DNA of 64,000 bases from assembly GCA_049289295.1 (NCBI GenBank), contig JBATLL010000093.1, positions 62,001-126,000 on the forward strand, in the 5' to 3' direction. This DNA is from BOKV01 sp049289295 (GTDB taxonomy: Bacteria > Pseudomonadota > Alphaproteobacteria > Rhizobiales > Rhizobiaceae). Made by a program: the position numbers and the translations under genes. This document shows positions 34,685 through 43,948 of this stretch, in pieces (the stretch's first letter is position 1; the number at the start of each line of letters is the position of its first letter). The notes under the pieces were generated by a model. That model saw only the letters and a program-made list of their open reading frames with translations, searched no databases and had not been told where the DNA came from.

Positions 34685-35664
34685 TGGAAACCTTCTATCG
34701 CATTTTCCTGTCTGTCGACACGCTCGGCTCTATGGTGCGCCTCGCCACACCGCTGCTGCTGGCTGCCCTTGCGGGACTGTACTCCGAACGCTCCGGCGTG
34801 TTCGACATCGGTCTGGAAGGCAAGATGCTCGGGGCGGCCTTTGCCGCCGGGGCGGGTGCGGCAGTGTTTCATTCTGTCTGGATCGGCCTTGCTTGCGGAA
34901 TTCTCGTGTCGATGGGCCTGGCTCTCGTGCATGGATTTGCCTCCATAACCGCACGCGGCAACCAGATCGTCTCCGGCGTTGCCATCAATTTCGTGGCAAT
35001 GGGACTAACGGCAATTCTCGGGCAAAGTTGGTTCAATCAGGGTGGCAAGACGCCACAACTCGCCCCCGCTGAGCGTTTCAACCCGATCACATTGCCTGGT
35101 GCAGACGCCGTGCGGGACATCCCGGTTATCGGCCATGTCTGGACCGGTCTCCTGTCCGGCAATTCCATCCTGGTCTATGCCGCCTTCCTTGCTGTCCCGC
35201 TGACCTGGTGGGTCTTGTTTCGCACCCGTTTCGGGCTGCGGCTGCGGGCGGTTGGCGAAAATCCAGCCGCGGTCGACACGGCCGGTATTTCGGTCACGAT
35301 GACGCGTTTTCGTGCCGTTCTCATTTGCGGATTTCTTTGCGGTATCGCAGGGACCTATCTTTCCATCAGTCTGCAGGCCGGGTTCGTCAAGGACATGACA
35401 GCAGGCAAGGGGTTCATCGCACTCGCTGCCCTCATCTTTGCCAAGTGGCGGCCACTCAACGTCATGCTGGCATGCCTGCTTTTTGGCTATCTCGACGCCA
35501 TCGGTATTCGCATGCAGGGTGTTCCGCTTCCTATCATCGGCGGCGTTCCCGTCGCGTTGATGCAGGCCTTGCCCTACATTCTCACGGTCGTCCTGCTCGC
35601 GGGCTTCATCGGCAAGGCCATTCCACCAAAGGCTGGCGGCATCCCGTATGTGAAAGAGCGCTGA
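34684..35664 (+). CDS. Nucleoside ABC transporter permease 2 (YufQ-like)
   Basis: A 326-residue permease with about eight to nine membrane segments. LATPLLLAALAGLYSERSGV and FDIGLEGKMLGAAFAAGAGA are the family's opening, and GLRLRAVGENPAAVDTAGIS is the cytoplasmic loop motif. C-terminal GKGFIALAALIFAKWRPLNV is strongly conserved in YufQ/BmpD-type permeases. The gene is translationally coupled to permease 1, and cdd starts two bases after its stop. Confidence 0.93.
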   Translation: METFYRIFLSVDTLGSMVRLATPLLLAALAGLYSERSGVFDIGLEGKMLGAAFAAGAGAAVFHSVWIGLACGILVSMGLALVHGFASITARGNQIVSGVAINFVAMGLTAILGQSWFNQGGKTPQLAPAERFNPITLPGADAVRDIPVIGHVWTGLLSGNSILVYAAFLAVPLTWWVLFRTRFGLRLRAVGENPAAVDTAGISVTMTRFRAVLICGFLCGIAGTYLSISLQAGFVKDMTAGKGFIALAALIFAKWRPLNVMLACLLFGYLDAIGIRMQGVPLPIIGGVPVALMQALPYILTVVLLAGFIGKAIPPKAGGIPYVKER

Positions 35665-35665
35665 T

Positions 35666-36058
35666 ATGGCGGCCAACCTGCACAAGCTGGCCTTGAGCGC
35701 CATGGCCAGGGCCCATGCACCCTACTCGCGTTTTTCGGTAGGCGCTGCGATCCTGACCAGCGACGGGCGCACCTACAGTGGATGCAACATTGAAAACGCC
35801 TCCTACCCGGAAGGCTGGTGCGCGGAAACTACAGCGATCAGCCATATGGTAATGGATGGCGGTGGCACGATCTCCGAAGTCGCAGTAATTTGTGAAGAGA
35901 TGCCTGCCATCACGCCTTGCGGCGGATGCCGTCAGCGTCTTTCCGAATTTGGAAAACCCGATACGCTGGTGCATCTTTGCGACATGGAGCGTGTAGTCGA
36001 CACCGTAACGCTCGCAGAATTGCTGCCGCGTGCCTTTGCAATGGATGACAGGAAATGA
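35666..36058 (+). CDS. cdd: Cytidine deaminase
   Basis: Deaminates cytidine and deoxycytidine to uridine and deoxyuridine. The 130-residue homotetrameric-type enzyme has the zinc site motifs WCAETTAI (catalytic Glu) and PCGGCRQRL, plus YSRFSVGAAILTSDGRTYSG at the N-terminus. It sits directly after the transporter genes, so imported cytidine would be fed to uridine phosphorolysis. The stop overlaps punA as ATGA. Confidence 0.95.
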   Translation: MAANLHKLALSAMARAHAPYSRFSVGAAILTSDGRTYSGCNIENASYPEGWCAETTAISHMVMDGGGTISEVAVICEEMPAITPCGGCRQRLSEFGKPDTLVHLCDMERVVDTVTLAELLPRAFAMDDRK

Positions 36059-36849
36059 GGAAAGCAACCGCGGAACTGGTCAGACGTCTGGACGGCCTGA
36101 TGCCCGAAACAGCGCTGGTGTTGGGGTCGGGCCTTGGAGGCCTTGTCTCGCTCCTGCAGATGCCGGTCCATATTCCATATGGCGATCTCGACGGGTTCCC
36201 GCAGGGTGGCGTCTCTGGCCATGCTGGCGAACTGGTCGCGGGCTATCTCAACGCCAGCCCCGTTCTGGTCCTGTCCGGGCGGGTCCACTATTATGAAAAG
36301 GGAAATCCGGCGGCCATGCGCCATCCGCTGGAAGTGCTGAAGGCAGTTGGAATCAAGCGCCTGGTCCTGACCAATTCGGCAGGTTCGCTTCGCCAGGACA
36401 TGCCGCCAGGCTCTGTCATGATGATCACTGACCACATCAATTGGTCGGGTTTGAATCCGCTCATCGGGGAGGAGTCGGATGCGCGCTTTGTTGGCATGAC
36501 GAGTGCCTATGATCAGGCAATGCAGACAAGGTTCAGGTCAGCCGCAGCGCAGCAGGAAATCGAGTTGCATGAAGGCGTTTACATGTGGTTTTCCGGCCCC
36601 AGTTTCGAAACGCCTGCAGAAATTCGCGCAGCCAGAATGCTGGGCGCGGATGCGGTAGGCATGTCGACCGTGCCGGAAATCATCCTTGCCAGGTTCCTTG
36701 GACTGGATTGCGCCGCATTTTCGGTGATTACCAATTACGGGGCGGGCATGACGGGCGATGAACTTTCGCATGGGGAGACAAAGGAAGTTGCGCCGACTGG
36801 TGGGCGGGTACTGTCGAAATTGATCGCGGCAACGCTAGGAGATGCGTGA
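36055..36849 (+). CDS. punA: Purine-nucleoside phosphorylase (PNP/MTAP trimeric family)
   Basis: Cleaves purine (deoxy)nucleosides with phosphate to base plus (deoxy)ribose-1-phosphate. The 264-residue product matches the trimeric PunA family, with ALVLGSGLGGL, VLSGRVHYYEKGNPAAMRHP, LVLTNSAGSLRQDM, GPSFETPAEIRAARMLGADA and SVITNYGAGM. It overlaps cdd (ATGA) and is followed by deoC, the first of the genes that use the released sugar phosphate. Confidence 0.95.
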   Translation: MRKATAELVRRLDGLMPETALVLGSGLGGLVSLLQMPVHIPYGDLDGFPQGGVSGHAGELVAGYLNASPVLVLSGRVHYYEKGNPAAMRHPLEVLKAVGIKRLVLTNSAGSLRQDMPPGSVMMITDHINWSGLNPLIGEESDARFVGMTSAYDQAMQTRFRSAAAQQEIELHEGVYMWFSGPSFETPAEIRAARMLGADAVGMSTVPEIILARFLGLDCAAFSVITNYGAGMTGDELSHGETKEVAPTGGRVLSKLIAATLGDA

Positions 36850-37880
36850 TGGGTGTGAGCAGCAGGAACGACCGGGTGTTGCACCAGGAAGCCGATCGCT
36901 CCGGTAACGAGCTTGTTGCCGTACACCAACCCCATGCACGCAATGAAGGCGCGGACTTCAATCCGGAGTGGTTTGAACGTGTGGAAGTGAATTTGTCGGC
37001 AGCTCAACGCCGATGCGCAACGCTCACGACGCGCAGGACAGTGAAGAAGGCCTGGCAGGCCGCCTGGATGATCAAGGCGATTCAGACAATGGACCTGACG
37101 ACCCTTGCCGGAGACGACACGCCAGGGCGTGTGCGCCGTCTTTGTGCCAAGGCCCGCAATCCGCTCCGCCATGACATTGTCACGGCGCTTGGCATGGAGC
37201 CTGGTGAGATCACGACTGGTGCAGTGTGTGTTTATCCGACCATGGTTTCGACCGCGGTTCAGGCATTGAAGGGAACATCGATTCCAGTCGCTTCGGTTGC
37301 GACCGGTTTTCCTGCCGGCCTCACACCAATGGCCGACCGGTTGTCGGAAATCCGCTATGCGGTTGGCCAGGGCGCAAACGAAATCGATATCGTCATCACC
37401 AGGGCACATGTCCTGACAGGCAATTGGGCGGCCCTTTACGACGAGATCCGCCAGATGCGCGAGGCCTGCGGCAATGCGCATATGAAGGCGATTCTCGCAA
37501 CCGGTGATCTCAAGACGCTTACCAACGTCTACCGGGCGTCGATGGTCGCCATGATGGCCGGTGCCGATTTCATCAAGACATCAACCGGCATGGAGGGTGT
37601 CAACGCGACCCTGCCCGTAAGCCTCATCATGTGCAGGGCGATCCGCGACTATCTTGCCCATACAGGCGCACTGGTGGGATTCAAACCGGCAGGCGGTATC
37701 CGCACGGCAAAGGATGCCATTGCCTGGCTGATCCTGATGAAGGAGGAACTGGGTCGTTCCTGGCTGGAACCCGACCTGTTCCGATTTGGCGCGAGCGCCT
37801 TGCTGACGGACATCGAGCGCCAGCTGGAACATTACGTCACCGGCCGCTATTCGGCCGCCAACCGCCACGCGATGGCGTGA
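36849..37880 (+). CDS. deoC: Deoxyribose-phosphate aldolase (long DeoC form)
   Basis: Splits 2-deoxyribose-5-phosphate into glyceraldehyde-3-phosphate and acetaldehyde through a Schiff base. At 343 residues it is the long, DERA-like form. The N-terminal ~80 residues are extra; the barrel begins near MDLTTLAGDDTPGRVRRLCA. The Schiff-base Lys is in GADFIKTSTGM and the second Lys in VGFKPAGGIRTAKDA. The ATG at 36849 overlaps the punA stop (TGATG); the GTG three bases earlier is an alternative start. The product acetaldehyde is probably handled by the aldehyde dehydrogenase next door. Confidence 0.95.
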   Translation: MGVSSRNDRVLHQEADRSGNELVAVHQPHARNEGADFNPEWFERVEVNLSAAQRRCATLTTRRTVKKAWQAAWMIKAIQTMDLTTLAGDDTPGRVRRLCAKARNPLRHDIVTALGMEPGEITTGAVCVYPTMVSTAVQALKGTSIPVASVATGFPAGLTPMADRLSEIRYAVGQGANEIDIVITRAHVLTGNWAALYDEIRQMREACGNAHMKAILATGDLKTLTNVYRASMVAMMAGADFIKTSTGMEGVNATLPVSLIMCRAIRDYLAHTGALVGFKPAGGIRTAKDAIAWLILMKEELGRSWLEPDLFRFGASALLTDIERQLEHYVTGRYSAANRHAMA

Positions 37881-37890
37881 GGGCATTGCC

Positions 37891-40287
37891 ATGAACGAGA
37901 TCAGAAAAATACTCAACTCCATGGACTATGGACCAGCACCCGAGGAAGCCGAACATGCGGTGCGGTGGCTGGAATCGCATGGCCGCAGGTTCGGGCATTT
38001 CATCGGTGGCAAGTTCACCGATTCCGCGTCTGCAACATTTTTCCAGTCTACCAACCCGGCGACCGGCGAAAAACTCGCAGATATTGCCAGCGGTACTGCT
38101 GGCGATGTCGAAGCCGCCGCTGCGGCCGCGACCAAGGCGTTCGCGAGCTGGTCGAAACTGTCTGGAACCCAAAGGGCTCGCCATCTCTATGCGCTGGCGC
38201 GCCAGATCCAGAAACATTCTCGCCTGCTCGCGGTTCTCGAAACCCTCGACAATGGCAAACCCATTCGCGAGACCCGTGACATCGACGTCCCGCTCGTCGC
38301 ACGCCATTTCTACCATCACGCAGGTTGGGCGGAACTCATGGACACCGAGTTGTCCGGCCATGTGCCAGTGGGTGTGTGCGGGCAGATCATACCCTGGAAC
38401 TTCCCGCTGCTGATGCTGGCCTGGAAGGTTGCGCCTGCTCTGGCTGCCGGTTGCACGGTAGTGCTCAAGCCGGCGGAATATACACCGCTCAGCGCCATGG
38501 CCTTTGCGGAACTGGTTCGCGATGCTGGCTTGCCAAAGGGTGTGTTCAACATCGTCAATGGCGAAGGGGAAACCGGCGCAGCCATCGTCGACAATGATGC
38601 CTTTGCCAAGATTGCCTTCACCGGTTCGACGGAAGTCGGGCGGATCATTCGGAAGGCGACCGCAGGCAAGGGCAGGAAGCTCTCCCTGGAACTGGGCGGA
38701 AAATCGCCGTTCATCGTCTTTGATGAAGCCGACATCGATGCGGCGGTTGAAGGCGTGGTCGATGCGATCTGGTTCAACCAGGGTGAAGTTTGCTGCGCAG
38801 GCTCGCGTGCGCTCGTGCAGGAAGGAATAGCGGACCGTTTTCATGCCAAGCTCAAGGCCCGCATGGAGACCCTTCGCGTTGGCGACCCGCTCGACAAGTC
38901 CGTCGACATGGGAGCGGTTGCAGACCCGATCCAGCGCGCCGGCATTGAAGAACGGGTTGCAGAAGGCGTGGCGTCAGGCGGCGTGTTGTGGCAACCCAGT
39001 TGGGCAGCCAGCGTGAAGAACGCACCGGGCTGCTTCTATCCTCCGACCCTGATCACCGACGTCGAACCGGCTTCGCGCATCGCGCAGGAAGAAGTGTTTG
39101 GCCCCGTCATCGCGTCCATGACCTTCCGCACGCCGGGCGAAGCGATCCAGCTTGCGAACAATTCCAGATACGGTCTGGCGGCTTCCGTATGGAGCCAGAA
39201 TCTCGACATCGCCTTTGATGCCGCCCGATCACTCAAGGCGGGAATAGTCTGGATCAACTCGACGAACCTGTTTGATGCAGCCGCCGGGTTCGGTGGATAT
39301 CGGGAATCAGGCTTTGGACGCGAAGGTGGCCGTGAAGGCATGCTGGAATATCTTGTTCCAGCCTGGCAGAAAAAAGCCAGGGCGCTGTCAGGTTTGAAAC
39401 CTCTTGCCGATCCGGTGCCAGGTGGCGAGAGTGATGGCGGATCGCTTGACCGCACGATGAAGAATTATATCGGCGGCAAGCAGGCTCGCCCCGATTCTGG
39501 CTATTCCTATCCCGTGTTCGATGCAAAGGGCCGCCTCGTTTCCCAGGTTGGCCTGGGCAATCGCAAGGATATTCGAAATGCGGTCGAAGCTGCACATGCC
39601 GCCTCCGGCTGGACTGCGATGACCGGGCATGGCCGTGCGCAGGTTCTCTATTTCCTGGCTGAGAACCTTGAAGCGCGTGCGCGTGATTTCGCGGACCGAA
39701 TTGCCAGTCTGACTGGCGCGTCGGCTGCGCGCGCAAGACGAGAGGTCGAAGCCTCGGTCGCCCGTATCCTGCATTATGCCGCCTGGGCAGACAAATATGA
39801 TGGAGCTGTGCGTTCGCCACAGGCCAACATGCTTTCACTGGCCCTCAACGAGGCCTGGGATGTGATGGCGATCAGTTGCCCCGACGAATTGCCTCTCCTG
39901 TCGTTCGTGTCCTTGGTGCTTCCGGCAATCTGCGTCGGCAACCGCGTGGTTGTCACGCCGTCGCAATCCAGCCCGCTCGTTGCTGGAGATTTCTACCAGG
40001 TGCTCGACACTTCCGATGTACCCGGTGGCACCGTCAACATTGTTACCGGTGACACCGAAGCGCTGGCGACGGTCATGGCAAAGCATGACGATGTTGCCTG
40101 CCACTGGTACTTCGGGCAAGGCGGGGGAAGCGGTTCTGTGGAGCGCGAATCCGCCGGCAACCTCAAGGCGACCTGGGTGAACAATGGCAAGACGCGCGAC
40201 TGGTTTGATCCTCAGCAGGGCCAGGGTCGCGAATTCCTGTTTCATGCAGTCCAGGTAAAGACCGTCTGGACACCGTTCGGAGTTTGA
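37891..40287 (+). CDS. ALDH16-type aldehyde dehydrogenase with a second, inactive-looking ALDH domain
   Basis: A 798-residue protein made of a full aldehyde dehydrogenase (residues ~1-490) and a truncated ALDH-like second domain (~505-798), the layout of the ALDH16 family. Domain 1 keeps the general base E267 (SLELGGKSP) and the catalytic Cys 301 (NQGEVCCAGSR), and GQIIPWNFPLLM. Domain 2 begins NYIGGKQARPDSGYSYPVFD but lacks a recognisable catalytic Cys or Glu, ending HAVQVKTVWTPFGV. Bacterial ALDH16 members are active, while the human ALDH16A1 lacks the Cys. In this operon acetaldehyde from DeoC is the likely substrate. Confidence 0.9.
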   Translation: MNEIRKILNSMDYGPAPEEAEHAVRWLESHGRRFGHFIGGKFTDSASATFFQSTNPATGEKLADIASGTAGDVEAAAAAATKAFASWSKLSGTQRARHLYALARQIQKHSRLLAVLETLDNGKPIRETRDIDVPLVARHFYHHAGWAELMDTELSGHVPVGVCGQIIPWNFPLLMLAWKVAPALAAGCTVVLKPAEYTPLSAMAFAELVRDAGLPKGVFNIVNGEGETGAAIVDNDAFAKIAFTGSTEVGRIIRKATAGKGRKLSLELGGKSPFIVFDEADIDAAVEGVVDAIWFNQGEVCCAGSRALVQEGIADRFHAKLKARMETLRVGDPLDKSVDMGAVADPIQRAGIEERVAEGVASGGVLWQPSWAASVKNAPGCFYPPTLITDVEPASRIAQEEVFGPVIASMTFRTPGEAIQLANNSRYGLAASVWSQNLDIAFDAARSLKAGIVWINSTNLFDAAAGFGGYRESGFGREGGREGMLEYLVPAWQKKARALSGLKPLADPVPGGESDGGSLDRTMKNYIGGKQARPDSGYSYPVFDAKGRLVSQVGLGNRKDIRNAVEAAHAASGWTAMTGHGRAQVLYFLAENLEARARDFADRIASLTGASAARARREVEASVARILHYAAWADKYDGAVRSPQANMLSLALNEAWDVMAISCPDELPLLSFVSLVLPAICVGNRVVVTPSQSSPLVAGDFYQVLDTSDVPGGTVNIVTGDTEALATVMAKHDDVACHWYFGQGGGSGSVERESAGNLKATWVNNGKTRDWFDPQQGQGREFLFHAVQVKTVWTPFGV

Positions 40288-40293
40288 TGCGCC

Positions 40294-41604
40294 ATGCTTC
40301 CGCAGGAAATAATTCGCCGCAAGCGCGATGGCGCGGTGCTTTCCACCGATGAGATCGCGGATTTCATTGCAGGTGTCACCGATGGTCGGGTGAGCGAAGG
40401 CCAGGTCGCCGCATTCACGATGGCTGTCTTTCTCAACGGCATGAATCGCGAGGAAGCTGTGGCACTGACACTCGCGATGCGCGATTCAGGCGATGTTCTG
40501 GACTGGAGTGATCTGGGTCCAGCCGTCGTCGACAAGCATTCTACGGGTGGTGTGGGTGATAATGTTTCCCTGATGCTGGCCCCTGCTGTCGCGGCGTGCG
40601 GCGGGTTCGTTCCGATGATATCCGGCCGTGGGCTTGGGCATACGGGCGGCACCCTCGACAAGTTCGATTCGATTCCAGGTTACGACACAGCCCCTTCCAA
40701 TGAGGTCTTCAGGCGCACGGTTGAAACGATTGGTTGCGCCATCATTGGCCAGACCGGAAACCTCGCTCCAGCAGACAAGCGGATCTATTCCATCCGCGAT
40801 GTGACCGCGACGGTTGAAAGCATACCGCTCATCACCGCATCAATCCTTTCGAAGAAGCTGGCAGCAGGCTTGCGTGGCCTCGTCCTCGACGTGAAGGTCG
40901 GCTCGGGCGCCTTCATGGAATCGCGCGAAAGCGCGCGTGAACTGGCCGTTTCGCTGGTGGAGGTGGCCAGCGGCGCTGGCCTCAAGACCAGTGCATTGCT
41001 GAGCGACATGGATCACCCGCTGGCGTCAGCGGCAGGGAATGCAGTGGAAATGCAGAATGCAGTCGATTTCCTGACCGGTGTCCACATCGACCGCACCCTG
41101 TGGGATGTGACGGTGGAACTTGGTGCCGAAATGCTGGTGCAGGCCGATATCGGCACCGACATCGAGGATGGCCGCAAGCGCATGGAAACTGCCTTTCACA
41201 GCGGATATGCAGCAGAGAAATTCGGGGCAATGGTGGCAGCACTTGGCGGCCCGGCCGACTTCATGGAGCAAACTGCGAAATATCTGGCAAGGCCACCCAT
41301 CACAATGCCGGTCCTGGCGGATGCTCAGATGTCGCACCGATATGCCGGACACCTTGCCTTCGATACAAGACAGGTTGGGCTGGCCGTCATCGAACTGGGC
41401 GGCGGACGCACCCGTCCTCAGGACCCGGTCGACCATGCTGTGGGAATCGTGAAGATTGCGGGCCGCAACTGGGATGGAAAGTCGCCGATTTGCGAATTGC
41501 TTGCCAGGGACCAGGACAGTGCCGAGCGTGCTGCCAGGCGCATTCTCAAGGCGGTGCGCAGAGGTACTGAAGCGCCCCCTGCGATCCTGGACCGGATTAC
41601 CTGA
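40294..41604 (+). CDS. deoA: Thymidine phosphorylase
   Basis: Phosphorolyses thymidine and deoxyuridine to base and deoxyribose-1-phosphate. The 436-residue product carries the family signature SGRGLGHTGGTLDKFDSIPG and the phosphate-binding KHSTGGVGDNVSLMLAP, plus AADAGLK-type region (VEVASGAGLKTSALLSDMDH). It is the last gene of the plus-strand operon that began with the transporter at 31570. The stop codon sits inside a strong inverted repeat shared with the convergent gene. Confidence 0.96.
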   Translation: MLPQEIIRRKRDGAVLSTDEIADFIAGVTDGRVSEGQVAAFTMAVFLNGMNREEAVALTLAMRDSGDVLDWSDLGPAVVDKHSTGGVGDNVSLMLAPAVAACGGFVPMISGRGLGHTGGTLDKFDSIPGYDTAPSNEVFRRTVETIGCAIIGQTGNLAPADKRIYSIRDVTATVESIPLITASILSKKLAAGLRGLVLDVKVGSGAFMESRESARELAVSLVEVASGAGLKTSALLSDMDHPLASAAGNAVEMQNAVDFLTGVHIDRTLWDVTVELGAEMLVQADIGTDIEDGRKRMETAFHSGYAAEKFGAMVAALGGPADFMEQTAKYLARPPITMPVLADAQMSHRYAGHLAFDTRQVGLAVIELGGGRTRPQDPVDHAVGIVKIAGRNWDGKSPICELLARDQDSAERAARRILKAVRRGTEAPPAILDRIT

Positions 41605-41624
41605 TCCTTACTGGGTAAGGATCA
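41602..41624. terminator. Bidirectional hairpin TGATCCTTAC-TGG-GTAAGGATCA overlapping both stop codons
   Basis: A perfect 10-bp inverted repeat with a 3-base loop begins at the deoA stop codon (TGA, 41602-41604) and contains the stop of the convergent retropepsin-like gene (TAA on the minus strand, 41610-41608). Only weak T-runs flank it, so it is a hairpin terminator candidate for both strands. Confidence 0.55.
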
Positions 41625-42153
41625 TCTTGTTGCCCTCGAACTCGAATTTCTTGAGCTTGTTGAGGAAGCTCATGCCGAGCAGGACGGTGGAAAGCGCCTC
41701 ATCCCTGGAAACGCTCGCCTGAACATCGCGCACGATTACGCGGCCAATCTGGATCTCGTCAATCATAGCCGCTGCCGCCTTGGTTGAACCGTTGGCAGTG
41801 CGTACCGTGTATTTGAAATCGGCTGGTTTCAGCTTGATGCCCAGGCGGCGCGCAGTGCTTTCATTGATGGCGACAAGGGTTGCTCCCGTATCCACCAGCA
41901 CTTCTGTTCGCCTTCCATTGAGCTTTACGTCGGCAACATAATGGCCGCGATTGTCGCGTGCCACTTCCGCCACGCGACCCGAGAGCGGATTGCGGCTGCG
42001 ATCGGTTTCCTGATCCTGCTGGGTAGCGTAGGTCACCTTGGGCAGGTTGGCCTCACGCGATGCGGTGATCTCATCGGCCTTTTCCTGGAAAAGCAGCGGG
42101 TATTGCGTTGCCGCCCCCATGACGGACATGGCCATGAAAATGTAACGCCACAT
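41608..42153 (-). CDS. Retropepsin-like clan AA aspartic protease (TIGR02281-type)
   Basis: A 181-residue protein with an N-terminal hydrophobic segment (WRYIFMAMSVMGAATQY), a charged linker, then a single retropepsin-like domain whose catalytic motif is VLVDTGATLVAIN. SVLLGMSFL-type sequence (STVLLGMSFLNKLKKFEFEG) ends the fold. Proteins of this clan work as homodimers. This family is widespread in Alphaproteobacteria and probably acts in the periplasm or at the inner membrane; substrates are not known. It is convergent with deoA. Confidence 0.85.
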   Translation of the reverse strand: MWRYIFMAMSVMGAATQYPLLFQEKADEITASREANLPKVTYATQQDQETDRSRNPLSGRVAEVARDNRGHYVADVKLNGRRTEVLVDTGATLVAINESTARRLGIKLKPADFKYTVRTANGSTKAAAAMIDEIQIGRVIVRDVQASVSRDEALSTVLLGMSFLNKLKKFEFEGNKMILTQ

Positions 42154-42307
42154 GATACAGCTCCCATATGCGCAAGATACCGGCGTCTATTTGAGAGACG
42201 CGTGTCTGGCACAGCGTTAGCATGCAAGGGTCAATGCGACGTTGATCGAAGTCTTTGCGGTCGTGTTTGTTCGGGTTTTCGTGAACAGAAGGTTAAGGCG
42301 CAAACCT

Positions 42308-42937
42308 CTATTTGGTGCCGTACATCCGGTCACCCGCGTCACCGAGGCCCGGAACGATGTAGCCCTTCTCGTTCAGGTGGCTGTCGACCGCCGCAGTGAA
42401 GACGGGAACATCGGGATGGGCCGTGGTGAACCGCTCCAGTCCCTCCGGTGCGGCGAGCAGACAAAGGAAGCGCAGGTTCGTTGCGCCACGCCGTTTCAGC
42501 CGGTCAATTGCCGCAATGGCCGAATTGGCCGTGGCAAGCATCGGATCGACCACGATGACAAGCCTGTCCCCGATATCGGCTGGAGCCTTGAAGTAATACT
42601 CGACTGCCTCGAGCGTGTCATGGTCGCGGTACAGACCGATATGGGCAACGCGGGCAGCCGGAACAAGGTCAAGCATGCCTTCCAGCAGACCGTTTCCGGC
42701 GCGCAGGACCGAAGCGAAGACAAGCTTCTTGCCTTCCAGAATTGGTGCATCCATCTCCGTCAGCGGCGTCTCGATCTTCAGTGTGGTAAGTTCGAGATCA
42801 CGCGTGACTTCGTAGCAAAGCAGCAGCGAAATCTCCCTCAGCAACCGCCTGAAGCTGGCCGTTGAGGTCTGCTTGTCCCGCATGATGGTGAGTTTGTGCT
42901 TGACCAGCGGATGATCGACGACCGTTACTTTTGCCAT
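42308..42937 (-). CDS. upp: Uracil phosphoribosyltransferase
   Basis: Converts uracil plus PRPP to UMP, salvaging the base freed by phosphorolysis. The 209-residue product has VDHPLVKHKLTIMRDKQTST at the N-terminus, FASVLRAGNGLLEGMLDLVP, and the PRPP-binding loop VVDPMLATANSAIAAIDRL. It lies downstream of add and deoB on the same strand (28 bases after add) and probably belongs to a deoB-add-upp unit. Confidence 0.97.
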   Translation of the reverse strand: MAKVTVVDHPLVKHKLTIMRDKQTSTASFRRLLREISLLLCYEVTRDLELTTLKIETPLTEMDAPILEGKKLVFASVLRAGNGLLEGMLDLVPAARVAHIGLYRDHDTLEAVEYYFKAPADIGDRLVIVVDPMLATANSAIAAIDRLKRRGATNLRFLCLLAAPEGLERFTTAHPDVPVFTAAVDSHLNEKGYIVPGLGDAGDRMYGTK

Positions 42938-42964
42938 GCCTGTGTTCCCGGTTCCTGTTTGGGT

Positions 42965-43948
42965 TCACACTAGCCTTGCACGGTCCAGTTTCTCAAGCAG
43001 GCGTTGCCTTGTTTCCCCATCTATGAATGCCGCTTCCAGCGCCGTTCGCGTGAACTGGTCCAGTTCCTCATCGCCAAACCCGAACGCGTCGCGTGCAACC
43101 GCATACTCATATGCCAGCGTTGTGTGGAAGTGCGGAGGGTCGTCCGAACTCAGCGTTACCCGGCACCCGGCCTCATGCAGCCGGCGAAACGGATGCAGGG
43201 AAAAGGAAGGAAAGACTTCAAGTGCCACGTTGGAAACGGGACAGACTTCAAGGACAATCCCTTCATCGGCTATGCGCCTGACAAGGTCCATGTCCTCGAT
43301 CGCCCGCACTCCATGGCCGATGCGCGATGGCTTGAGGAAATCCAGCGCGTCGCGCACGCTTTGCGCGCCCACCAGTTCGCCGGCGTGAACCGTGATGCCG
43401 AGGCCAGCGGCGCGCGCGATCTCGAATGCGGCTGCAAAATCGGATGGGTGATGCATGCGTTCATCCCCCGCCATGCCAAAGCCCGTGACAAGTGGGTGAG
43501 GATTGGCAACGATCCACCTGGCCGCGCGTTCAACGGCTTGCGGACCCATGTGCCGCAACCCGGTCGCAATCATCCGCGCTTCAATTCCCGTGGCAGCCTT
43601 CGCGCGCACCATGCCTTCGGCAAGGCCTTCGACATAGTCCTGCGATGACAGACCGGCGGAGATGGCGTGGTCGGTGGAGATGAAGAATTCCGAGTAGATG
43701 CAGCCATCGCGCGCCAGCGACAGAAGATAGTCCTCGGCAAGAAGGGCATAATCTTCGCTGGTTCGAAACAGGCTGGCAGCCAGATCATAGGCCTTCAGAA
43801 AACTGGTGAAATCATCCCAGACATAGGCGCCATTGCGGATTGCTGGCGATATGTCGACCCCGTATTTTTTACCCTGCCTTGCAACCAGGTCAGGATGTGC
43901 CGCGCCCTCGATATGGCAATGAATTTCCGCCATCATCATGAATGTCAT
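42965..43948 (-). CDS. add: Adenosine deaminase
   Basis: Deaminates adenosine or deoxyadenosine to inosine. The 327-residue amidohydrolase has the zinc ligands in EIHCHIEGAAHPDLV (HxH), VHAGELVGAQSVRDAL (His and catalytic Glu), RIGHGVRAIED and the zinc Asp in LSSDDPPHFHTTL. Members of this branch can also be adenine deaminases, so substrate preference is not certain. The ATG at 43948 overlaps the deoB stop as ATGA. Confidence 0.92.
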   Translation of the reverse strand: MTFMMMAEIHCHIEGAAHPDLVARQGKKYGVDISPAIRNGAYVWDDFTSFLKAYDLAASLFRTSEDYALLAEDYLLSLARDGCIYSEFFISTDHAISAGLSSQDYVEGLAEGMVRAKAATGIEARMIATGLRHMGPQAVERAARWIVANPHPLVTGFGMAGDERMHHPSDFAAAFEIARAAGLGITVHAGELVGAQSVRDALDFLKPSRIGHGVRAIEDMDLVRRIADEGIVLEVCPVSNVALEVFPSFSLHPFRRLHEAGCRVTLSSDDPPHFHTTLAYEYAVARDAFGFGDEELDQFTRTALEAAFIDGETRQRLLEKLDRARLV

